Assembly (NCBI GenBank): GCA_964036155.1
Contig: OZ038422.1
Span: 69,835,201-69,899,200, forward strand
From: Diploscapter coronatus
Lineage: Eukaryota > Nematoda > Chromadorea > Rhabditida > Rhabditidae
Direction of reading: 5' to 3'
Length of the DNA: 64,000 bases
Numbering within the stretch: position 1 is the first letter of the stretch; every line of letters starts with the position of its first letter. The translations under genes and the position numbers were made by a program. Under the pieces are notes generated by a model. It was given only the letters and a program-made list of their open reading frames with translations. It searched no databases and was not told the DNA's origin. This document shows, one piece after another, positions 1 through 9,704 of this stretch.

Positions 1-386
1 AGCTTTATAACGGTAAATGAATATGATTGTGTAGAAATTGGCGTATAAAAATTTTCTATGGCTTGAAAAAATGCATGAACTATTTTCAAATTTAGCAATC
101 AGAGAATATTAACCGAATCACTCCACTTTCTTTAAATACTCTACCCGTATCGCCAAAACAGACAGAATATCTGGAGAAGATCATACTGTCAGGTACTTGT
201 ACTTTCCATCGTTGACATGCAACTATTTTCAATTGCTTTAAATGCTAGAATTCTAGAATGCTTCACTTTGATATCGGTGCTGTGTTTTAAGACTTATTTG
301 CAAAAATTCAGCTATTGAATTTTTTAATCAAAACCATCAGATAAAAATAAGCCATAGAATTAGGCCAAATCGTAAAATTGCCTAAC
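1..386 (-). other. Presumed intron of the poly(A) polymerase gene
   Basis: This AT-rich stretch follows the GT donor at 386 of the poly(A) polymerase exon. I saw no convincing exon or repeat in it. Confidence 0.4.
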
Positions 387-763
387 CTTTGAGATGGAGA
401 CTTGTTTGACCCACTCCTTGACGAGGGAGTTCACTTTGCGCAGCACTTCGATTCGATTCGCCAATTCCTGCTGAGATTCCAGTATGTTCAGCTTGACCAA
501 GCAGTCCATTAGCTGAAAACGTGCTAATTTGAAATTTTCGAAATTTCCGGACTCTCAGAATTGAATGATTTTTTCTCGTGAAAATTGAAAATTCGAAGCT
601 TTCGGAATAGTTTCAGGACTAAACCCTTCAAAAAACTTGCATCGTTGGTGAGTTTCTTGTCGCGCTCATCAGGCCTCGCAATGGAAATAGGTTGACTGAC
701 TCCAAGCTGAGGAGTCACATCCGAGAGGTCAGAAGACGATCCCTGTCCCGAGAATGCGGACAT
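387..763 (-). CDS. Poly(A) polymerase, N-terminal part (partial)
   Basis: Nuclear poly(A) polymerase adds the poly(A) tail to cleaved pre-mRNA. Two exons are visible. Exon 1 (763 to 641) starts MSAFSGQG and contains the N-terminal stretch VTPQLGVSQPISIARPDE, which resembles the PAP 'GVTPPISLAGP' region. Exon 2 (512 to 387) encodes DCLVKLNILESQQELANR followed by VNSLVKEWVKQVSISK, matching the conserved helix 'LVKEWI..IS'. The exons join in frame only if the 128-nt intron uses a GC donor (GAT|GCAAGT) and a TTTTCAG acceptor. The catalytic nucleotidyltransferase exons must lie beyond the left edge; I identified none in 1-386. It is divergent from the gene starting at 1162, with about 400 nt between the two ATGs. 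Confidence 0.75.
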
Positions 764-1161
764 TCCTCAAAATAAGACAATACTATGGAGGGGAAACGAA
801 AATCAAGCGAAAAATGACGGACAATACTGATAAAATTGATCAAAATGCGTCAGCTCATCTACCTGCATGGCGCGCGTTGAACGTTCTTAGCAATAGAGCA
901 ATTGCGCGCACAGATGCAATCCACCTTACGACACTTTGCGGACTCTTACAATGCTTTGCTCCTCTGTCCTCCACTCTCTCTCCCCATTATCGATCGGTCC
1001 CTCTCGTCCACTGCGTCTCTCTTTCCTTCCTCCTTCGTCCAATTGCCACTTGGCTGTCCCCATTCTGCGGTTGCATTCATCAATTCTCGCCCATTTATCC
1101 AGCTCATTTCTTCATTTTCAGCTTCATTTCCACTTCTGTCTTGCATCGACAAATCGATAAC
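764..1161. promoter_or_regulatory. Divergent promoter / 5' region between the PAP and Met/Gly-rich genes
   Basis: About 400 nt separate the two opposed start codons, so promoters for both genes should lie here. It includes a C/T-rich tract (about 960-1140) ending close to the + strand ATG. No TATA box is evident. Confidence 0.4.
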
Positions 1162-4100
1162 ATGGCTGGAGGTGGTACTGCAATCGGACCCGATGGAAAG
1201 GTACGCAACGAGAACAAATTAATGAAAGGAGCAGTTTCCCCGAATTTTCAAAAAAGTCTAGAAATGGAAGAATTCTCAAAAAAAACTCTAGAACTCGAAA
1301 GTTTTTGGCAAAACGCTGGTGAAAATAGCCAAGAGTACTTGCCAAAACAAGTGTTTGTCGGATGTCTACGAAAAAATTGGCAACCGAGAAATGACGGGAT
1401 GACATGGGCTATCTTTTCCTACAATATTTTCCACGCCCCCCATTCCTAACTATAGCTCTCGTCATCACGTCATTTCAAAATTGCTGAAAACTCGAATTAT
1501 CGATTCTCTTTAAAAATTCGTCCAGTTTCGACGTGAATTCATTTCAGCCCATCAAGAAAGAAACCAGCAAAAAGGACAACAAACCCCCGACCAAGGAGAA
1601 GAAACGCGAGAGGGACTCCAAGGTGAACATCGATCGACTATTGACTTCCTTCTCTAATAATCGACATTTGCAGCGGAACGATCGTCGCGGAATGGCCCCA
1701 TACCCTCCGATGCGTCCGCTGATCGGTCGCGGTGCGCACGAATACGGCGGCGGACCGATGCGAGGGCCTATGATGAGCGGAATGGGGATGGGGATGATGA
1801 GACCTGCGCCAGGCATGGGCAGTATGATGGGAAGGCCGATGGACATGGGAATGAGACCCTCGATGGACATGAGAGGTAAGAAGGGTTAAAAATAGGGCGA
1901 GTTTTGAGAATGAAATTTGAAAAGTTCAAGTTATGCGAAATATATAGTATGGAAAAAGCCCTATATTTCCCTACCATTCCTCACCCTATTTCACATGGAT
2001 TGTAGACGTGTGGTTTTCAAACGCATCCCTTTGTAAGTAAACTAGATTCGTTAAGTAGTGCTAATTAGGATCCTGTGTTAAATAAAATGTTATAAAAAGA
2101 ACGAAAATTATCAGCATGCAATATTTTCTGACAAGCTTTTCTTCGAGAAACCTATAAATTTGCAGGTTCAATGATGGACCCGTACGGGTCTCGTGGTTCG
2201 TACGGCGGTGGTCAGATTCCCTCGCTGATGGGTCCTCGCCGCCCTATGTCGCCCCAACATGGCTACTCTTCCTACTCCTCTTCCATGCCCATGTCTCGTT
2301 CCATGGTAAGTCCATTTGTTACAGTCTAAGCTTCTTGCTTTTATATCATTTCTTCTTTAGAAAGTACATTTAAAAAACTACAACGATTTAGCAATCCTTC
2401 ATGTAGCTTTCTTTAAAAGTAACCTTCATATTTGTACAGCGAACTTTATGAAGGATAGTCATTAAGACGAAGCAAAAACACTTGCTACTTGATCTTTTGA
2501 AGAATTTTTAAAAGGTTACAAAGTGATATTCAGCTGTTGTGCATCCTTGCACGTTTCGAAAGAAAAAACGTTTGAATTGTCTTCTAACAAATGAAAACGG
2601 AATAAAAAAAATGAACGAAATTTTCAAATTCATTGAAGATGTTTAGACACTTCAATTTCGAGTTTATCTCGAGGTAAAATTCAGAAATGAGTGAATCTAC
2701 TTTCATTCATCCTCAAATTTTAATATATGGTTTGAAGAGAACAAAGCTATTTCAAGAGAGGTATGATTTTCAACGACATGAAAAGGCTACACCCTGAACA
2801 TTTTTCCGCATCCAAATCCATTTTCTTCATGTATTTTTCATGTTGCTTAATAAGTCATGCCATTTCTGAATTTAGCGACAACATATTTTATTGATCATCA
2901 TTCAGTAGCATGATAATCTTAACGAAATGCTATAGAGCAATTGCATACAGTAACATTCTTTCAAGATTTTTTTTTTTACGATTTATCCATTCCTATTCAT
3001 TGAAAGGGAGCAACGATACAAATCATAAAAATTGAAGAAAGCATAATGACGAACTTATGAAACTTATTTGATAGTTTTTAATCTAACTATCATAAAACTA
3101 AACATTGTTTTGGTGTAGTGGTGAAAAAAAATGAAATCACTCAAAGCATTCAGTATGAATTGGGTTTTTTATTTAGTTCGAAGATGATGAATTGATTTGT
3201 TTAGGTAGAATCAAATCTAATCGGAGATTTACAAGAAGAAAACGATTGAATGCAAAACTGCATTTAGTCAAATCCAACTATGAAGATAATCATTTCTACT
3301 TATCGTATCCACAATAATTTAAAAATTATCATTTCCATAGAAATGCACTTTCTTTTGTGATTAAAAACAGTCGGAATAGTGCAACTTGCTATTCGGTTCA
3401 TGAACATTTATCATGGGATTCATTTCAATGAAATTTAATGCTAGCTATGAGAAAGCATAGCCAAAAATGGCTAGACTAGGGGGATAAATTCAAATCCCCA
3501 TTCCCTATAAATAATTCGGAGTTTGGTTTCGGAAAATGATTCGACCTCGTTGCAGAACATCGATGACAGGCACGAAGCGCCGCTCTCCAGAGGTTCACAT
3601 AACCTTCTTTTTCCATACTTTCAATAAAACACTCGACTTCCCTTAAACTATCACAAGAAGATTCTTTTGCAGCGAGCTAATGGCAATTTTTCGCCGATAG
3701 TATCAAAGGCTCCTCCCAAGTATAAATTTACTCATCAATCAAGCTGCTAGCTCGGGAAATTTCGCCAAAAGCGACTTTTCCAAGACAAAAATATCTGAAT
3801 AGAGGTGGATTATCTTCAAAAAAAATCATTGGGTTCAACTTTATTAGAAAAAAAATACCTATTGAGCTTATTCATTTCCACGAAGAGATAAATTTCCGGT
3901 TAAAAACTTGATAATTCAGTGCAACTTATATAATTCTGCCATCAGTTGTGCTTCTCTCTCTTTTTTTTTTTAAATACACAATATCAACTCGGATAGAATC
4001 AGAAGACATTCTGATTCTGAAGCCCAGATAACAGGATATTGCAAATATCTTTTCCCTATCAAAATATTTTTTTTTATTTCACATCCACAACCCACCTTTT

Positions 4101-5993
4101 CTGTTTCGAGCTTTGATGATCCACCTCATTCAGGAAGCAATAATATGCCCTGCTTTCGCGTTTCCTTCATTCAATAATAAACCCAGCTGTGTTCAGGCTA
4201 CAACACGCCGTCGGCGATGACCGCGGGAATGGGATCGCTCGACAGAAACAATGGGCACGGAGCTGAGATGCAGATGCAGGTAGAGGCTCTTACGAAGAGA
4301 AAGACGGTAGATAATTGTTTGCAGCGCCATTCTGGGCAAATGGACACGTCTTACAACAGGTTTGTTGACTTTATTATTATTATTTATTAAAATTGTTTGT
4401 CAGATGATTATCATCGAAAATGAATTGATTGGAAAAAAAATCGCTAGATGAAAACGAACTTCAAATTCTTAACCGATTTTCCCACTTTTATTTATTTTCT
4501 ACATTTTTTTAAAAAATGTTCAGCAATATCGGACTGATTTTTTCATACAAATTCTCATGTGCTTTAACCAAAATTTTATTGGAGCACGTTTCCAACTAGC
4601 TTGTTTTTTCAAGGCCTTTGACAATATTAACGACACTTTTTCATATGAACCAATTTTTATTGTTTTACTGATGTTGCAGTAAAACCAAACTATACTCAGA
4701 GAGACCGTAAATAACTTTATTCCATATTCAATGTAACAACAGAAAAAAAGGGGAAGAAGAGAAAAGAACATGGTCCGGGCCTCCTTTGACTCGAGTTGAG
4801 TTTATTCGTGAAACGCCTATTAAACTCAATTATACGAATTCTCTTTTAGTAAAGATCATCAAAGTAATTTATAAGTTTTTTTTTCAGTTCTACTTCGCAA
4901 AATCAGAACCAGCAACAGTCGAGCAGCAATTCGGGAGGAGGCAACCCGACAGAAGTGCCTGGATTCGGCAAGAACAGCAGCATTCATGAGTTGTTTGGTA
5001 AGTGACCATGGGAATAAGAGGAAGGAAAAGAGTGGTTGCAGGGAAGATGGTCTGGAAGAAGATGGAAGGACTCAAGGACGAGAGTGTCATCGACGACCTC
5101 CAGCAGAGGATTCTCAACCTCATCACCGAGGCTCTCCAGCGAGGTACACATAAACATTCCTAATTTAATGCTTGCCATATTCTCTAAACGATTTTGTCAA
5201 GTACAAGGCATATCTTCTTGATGAGGTGAAAAATCTCGTTCTCATCAAACTGAATTTCCTGTTTCTTCCTTTGTCAGAAAAATCACTTATTCAAACCTAA
5301 ATAGCCCATTTATCGAGAAAACGATATTTATTAGTGTTAGAGGCTCACTCTATTCCATTCACTATTTCCATCATCTCTCACCTTTCCCCCCCTAATCTCT
5401 AGCTCCTAACAGTGCCGCCTAACGACACTGCTCATTCCCTCTACAATCCTTCCCTCTCTTCTTCAGTAGTTATCTTTATTCCCTGACCATTAACAGATTA
5501 TTGATTGACCACTCTCCTCTTAGTAGACAGTCTACCCTCCTGTCTTCCTCTAGGACGGTCAGCCCTAATTCTCCTGGATTGTCGTATTGAAGTTGTACTA
5601 ATAAAAACTTGTGCGATAAACGAGTTCTGACTGACACGCCCACTCGGCGAGTACAACAATTAGTTTTGATTTTAGAGAAGAGCAAGGGCAAGCCGGGCGC
5701 AGGAATGGGAAACAGCAGTGGCCACATGAGCGGAATGGGTGGAATGGGCAGAATGGGTAACGGCATGGACAACAACATGGGGATGATGGGCAGCGGCAAT
5801 ATGGGGCTGCCTGCGGCTGTCGAGAAGCAGTACGGAGGAGGAGCCATGCAACATGGCCCCAACAAGGCAAATAAATTATCCCCTTATTAGCCATCCCATT
5901 CCATAATAACGAATTATTGTCTAGGGATCGGCTATGCCTGTTTCGCAGTCGGGTTCTTGGTCATCCGGATTGGGAGCGTATAGAACCTTCTAA
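1162..5993 (+). CDS. Met/Gly-rich low-complexity protein, about ten exons, family not recognised
   Basis: Exons in consistent phase are 1162-1200, 1549-1621, 1673-1875, 2166-2306, 3556-3592, 4197-4279, 4325-4360, 4889-4998, 5041-5141, 5673-5866 and 5925-5993. The start MAGGGTAIGPDGK is followed by a lysine-rich basic block (KKETSKKDNKPPTKEKKRER), then long Met/Gly/Pro/Ser-rich low-complexity stretches with repeated GMGM and MGMM runs. A short charged helical segment in the middle (KMVWKKMEGLKDESVIDDL, QQRILNLITEALQR) is the only likely folded part. The protein ends SWSSGLGAYRTF. The tiny 37-nt exon at 3556 is supported because it fixes the phase between its neighbours. The last intron (5867-5924) needs a GC donor (AAG|GCAAAT); without splicing, translation stops at 5890. 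A nuclear or RNP scaffold role is only a guess from composition. Confidence 0.6.
2307..4196 (+). other. Long AT-rich introns around a 37-nt exon
   Basis: Apart from the small exon at 3556-3592 (NIDDRHEAPLSR), I found no coding potential, transposon end or RNA gene in this stretch. It is unusually long for the introns of this locus. Confidence 0.5.
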
Positions 5994-6442
5994 TTTCATC
6001 TCACCAACTCCATCAATCAGTCCCACTTTCCCTCTATCTTCCTACTTCTCCAGCTCCGCACCTACCTTCTACAATTACAATTGATCTAATGCTATTTTTA
6101 TAATTATCTATTAGTTTTTTTTTTTACATTTAATACAAGTTGCTGTTTAGCCATTTACTCAATGATGATCTAATTATTATCTTTATTCAACATCCTTTCA
6201 CCGCTCTATTAAATTCGATCTTATTTGTTCTTAGAGTTTTTTTTCTCTAACTTATTTTTTTGTATTTATAATTGGTAATTGGTTGAAATTAAAGATAGTT
6301 TTCTTCTATCTATAACATCGTATTTATGATTGTGAGATCAACTTATTGGTTTTTATCCAACGAATGAATTACTTGATGAAAATGCCTACAGTTTGGTTTA
6401 AATGAGAAGAAAGGTGAATTTATTTTCAGAGAGTTGATTTTG

Positions 6443-7032
6443 ATGAGCGACAGTTGGGTGGTCGACCAAGAATATCTGGCTGTTCTAGAACGAAAGTTGA
6501 AGGTTCTGAAAGATCCGAAGAAGACAACGGCGAAACAGGTGGTCAGCGACATTGCAGCAAGGAAGGAGCATCAGGTTGGTCTGGAATTTGGCTTACCGTC
6601 AAACGTTGAAGCGTTTTCCACCGCAAATATCCCTTATGCGGTGAATGTATTCCACTGGGTTTCCTTTCAATTTCTGTTTGCAGTTTCTGAATCTGCTAAC
6701 CTCTCCTCAGGACACCTCGAATTCCGTGGAGACCTCGATTGCCGGTTTCGACGACAATTTCGTGGACCTGCCCATTCAGCCCAACTATCTCCGACTAAAA
6801 CTCGCCCCTCAGACCTGTGCGGTCAGCCAGTCCGAACTCCTTAAACTCACCAAATTCGATCTCAATCAGGTTGATATTTTGAAATGTGCTTTTCACTAAA
6901 ATTCGGAGATTTTTTCAGAAAATCCACGAATCATCAGTTCAAAGCGAAGAGCAAAAGGAGCCAAAAGAAGTCGCAGATAAAACAGTCTCGGAAAGCGATA
7001 AATCGGCAGCTACCAAGGATAAAGTAGACTAA
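6443..7032 (+). CDS. Small conserved-looking protein, function unknown
   Basis: Three exons in frame (6443-6574, 6711-6869, 6919-7032) give a protein of about 134 residues. It starts MSDSWVVDQEYLAVLERKLK, and the first exon is a charged helix (ERKLKVLKDPKK). The middle holds a more ordered segment (FVDLPIQPNYLRLKLAPQT), and the tail is acidic and lysine-rich (KEPKEVADKTVSESDKSA). A clean acceptor (TTATTTTCAG) lies 12 nt before the ATG, which suggests a trans-spliced 5' end or a 5'UTR intron. The stop codon is only 53 nt from the kaptin-like start, so the two may be co-transcribed. I do not recognise the family. Confidence 0.65.
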
Positions 7033-7085
7033 TGGGTACGGCATTTTACTATCATCTTTCTTATTTCTGGTATTTTTATTCAGAA

Positions 7086-9656
7086 ATGGAACCGGAAATC
7101 GAAGTCACTTTGCAGCACTTCAATCCGTTCGAAAATTCTAGCCTTTTAGGATTCGTCGAAATCGCTTCAGGTAAATTTTTCTTCAAAAATCAGAAATATA
7201 TTCTCTTCGAAAACGTTATTTATCCAGTTTTCGTTTTTTGCCCGAATACTACTTTCATTTTTAGACGGCCTTCGCAAAAGATTCACTTATTCCGCAAATT
7301 TCAACGGCGAATTTCTGCTTTTGGAAACAAGCAAATCGATTCACCTGAACGAATTGCTGAACGTGAAGAAGACTGACGAAGAGGATGCTCATGAATTGCT
7401 GCACTGCTCCACAGCTACTGTCACTGCAGAGGATGAAAAGGATCTTACTCTCATTGCAACTGTGTGAGTGTAGGAACGTTATATTTTTACAAACTAAAAA
7501 TGTACTAGTTTCCTTTTGTAAAATTTTCATTTTTCTACAAATAGAAATGGCGGGTATTCGAGAAATAGTCTCATTATTATTTTTCAGCTGGACCGAAATC
7601 AACAAATTCTGCATTCCAATTCGATGTTTCTTTGCACTCTTCACAATCGATTCAAATTTGGAGGTGAAATTATTAAAAGAGGTGAACATTTTTAAGCGCA
7701 AACATATTATTTTATTTTTCAGATTCAAATCGAAGATGAGAATCCCTCGTCGCAAGTGGCCTTCAGCAGCATCCTTCCATTCAGCAATGGATCGGATGCC
7801 ATTCTCAAATGGACTCTCTACCCGAATTCGAGACCTCCTCTCGTTTATTTGGTAGAATTTAATTTCTACATTCTCTAGAAATATCACAATTTGAATTGAA
7901 ACTGTTTTGATTCAGCTGAACGAAAGCGGCGACATCGTTGTGAAGCAGGAAGTTGATGAGGAAGAAATTGAAAAAGCGGTTGATGGTGAGAAGTTGCAAA
8001 GAAGGAGTAAAATGAGTAGTTTATATTTGAGGGGCAGTGATTCGGTCCTCTTCACAGGGCCATTGGCAGGCACTCGGATTCGACTGCGGAATCATTTCTG
8101 TCACTCGATTCGATAAACACGACATTCCTCTCATCAGGTAATTTTATTGACTAGATAAATTAGTTGAGTGAATTTTTACCAGGCCTTAAAGTTTTTGTCG
8201 CTCCCAATGTTAAATATGATAGCGAGAGGAAATGAGAAATAGAATAAAAACTGCGCTGGAAAATAACGAGAAAAAGATGAGGTTCCTCGCTTTTTCCTCG
8301 TAGTCTGCGACTGCGCTTCTCCGTGCTATTTCTCTTCTCTGTTCGCTATCATCTGTTAACATGGAGTGTTAAAAACTAAAGGCCTGGTTCTTACAAAATT
8401 TTACAAAACTATTTTGCCTCTAAGCACTTCATTATCTCCGAGATGAACTCTTGCAAAGAAAGGGGGAAAGAGATACCAGCGAATCTTAGCTATGTGCTTG
8501 CTCATTTTTACTCTTTGCTCCCTATTACTTCCCTCTAGCCTCGATGCGCGCGTCTCGTAGGTTATAGACGCAGAGGGCATATGAAAGGCTCATCCCGAGG
8601 ACAATGGAGAGTATCTTTTTACTGTTATTTTCCATCTCAAAACTCCTAGTTAGGTGAAAAAATGCATAGGATAGTAAATGAAAATACGAGGAAAAGAAAT
8701 TCTAGGCTCAAGATTTCAATTCTAAAATATTCATGATTTCCCTATAGTCTTTCTCTAATTTCACATATTTCAGCAAATCTCTGAAAGTGTCAGGAGCTGT
8801 TTCGATTGTGCAACTTCTTCCTAACAACTCAGATGAGCGAGAAACGAGTGTCCTGATTTCGTCTGTCATCGGGCCTGCAACAATTTGGACATTCAGACAC
8901 GAGGTATTTGCTAGATGCAGTATTTTCTTCGAGTCTATTTTGACAATTATTCAAATCAGTTCCCAATGAATTTGCTATTTCTTCATCCTATCTTCATGGT
9001 GAAGTATATTCAGTCGAACTTCATCAAGCTCTCTTCATTTTTGGTAGAATAAAGATTAAAAAGAATATTGGACAAAACTCTTACTAACCTATTATCTCTA
9101 ACTTGAAATTGGCAATAATTTGACTTGTGCGAAGTGACTTCATAACCATGATTTCGCTGTGCAGCTTACCCCCTATAGCATCTTTGATCTGACGCAAGTT
9201 CTCCATAGGTCAATACTTTATGCAATTTTATTATCCCTTTTCAGGGAGATAAAATGGCTGCTTCCTTGGTAGCCACTCTGCATGGCTCTCAAGCCCACGA
9301 CACAGTCTGCTGTGCAGCGCTTCTCAACGACAACCTCATGGCTATCGGCACTTATGCAGGGGTTAGAGCATCTTTTATACAATCAAAGAAACTGCTTGAT
9401 TTTGCAGAAAATCCTCTTCTACCGTCTGCCACTTCAACCCCATTCCACCTACAGCCACATTCCCATTCAGTCGAATCTCCAAATATTCGCTGTCTACGAT
9501 GCGAAACTACCTATTCTCGCTATGCAGGTGCAATAGTCCCCTTACTATTTCCTAATACGTCTAATTTTGCAGGCGAACTCTCCAAACGAAATGACCATTC
9601 TCACAAATTGCGGGATTCACCAACTAAATATTTCACTCGTATCGGATGATTCATAA
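7086..9656 (+). CDS. Kaptin-like protein (KICSTOR subunit)
   Basis: In vertebrates kaptin is a beta-propeller-type subunit of KICSTOR, which tethers GATOR1 at the lysosome for amino-acid control of TORC1. Exons: 7086-7170, 7265-7463, 7588-7663, 7723-7851, 7916-7985, about 8037-8137, 8774-8903, 9245-9361, 9408-9527, 9573-9656. The C-terminal half matches kaptin in order: WQALGFDCGIISVTRFDKH, then a segment ending IGPATIWTF, then HDTVCCAALL followed by MAIGTYAGKILFYRL (kaptin 'SVLC...GTYGQELLCYK'), then LPILAMQ and ILTNCGIHQLNISL (kaptin 'PLLAM', 'GVHILQHSL'). The N-terminal segment NFNGEFLLLE is weaker. The join into the exon near 8037 is uncertain: the obvious acceptor at 8057 gives the wrong frame, while the acceptor at 8036 keeps it. 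The gene is tail-to-tail with TKFC, with 48 nt between stop codons. Confidence 0.65.
8179..8387. repeat. Hairpin element (MITE-like) in a kaptin intron
   Basis: The two ends are imperfect inverted repeats of about 60 nt. The left arm begins CCAGGCCTTAAAGTTTTTG and contains ATGATAGCGA. The right arm read in reverse begins CCAGGCCTTTAGTTTTTAAC and also contains ATGATAGCGA. It lies wholly inside the intron between the exons ending at 8137 and starting at 8774. No ORF is present, so a non-autonomous element is likely. Confidence 0.6.
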
Positions 9657-9704
9657 TTTATTTATTTTTCTAAAAGCTAAATTGTACAAAATGAAGATTT
9701 TACT

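Noticed and set aside
754..1449. 231-residue + strand ORF at the start of the first gene
   Set aside because: It runs through the promoter, the true first exon in another frame and the first intron; no family similarity.
7261..7887. 208-residue - strand ORF
   Set aside because: Antisense shadow of the kaptin-like exons and introns; composition is not protein-like.
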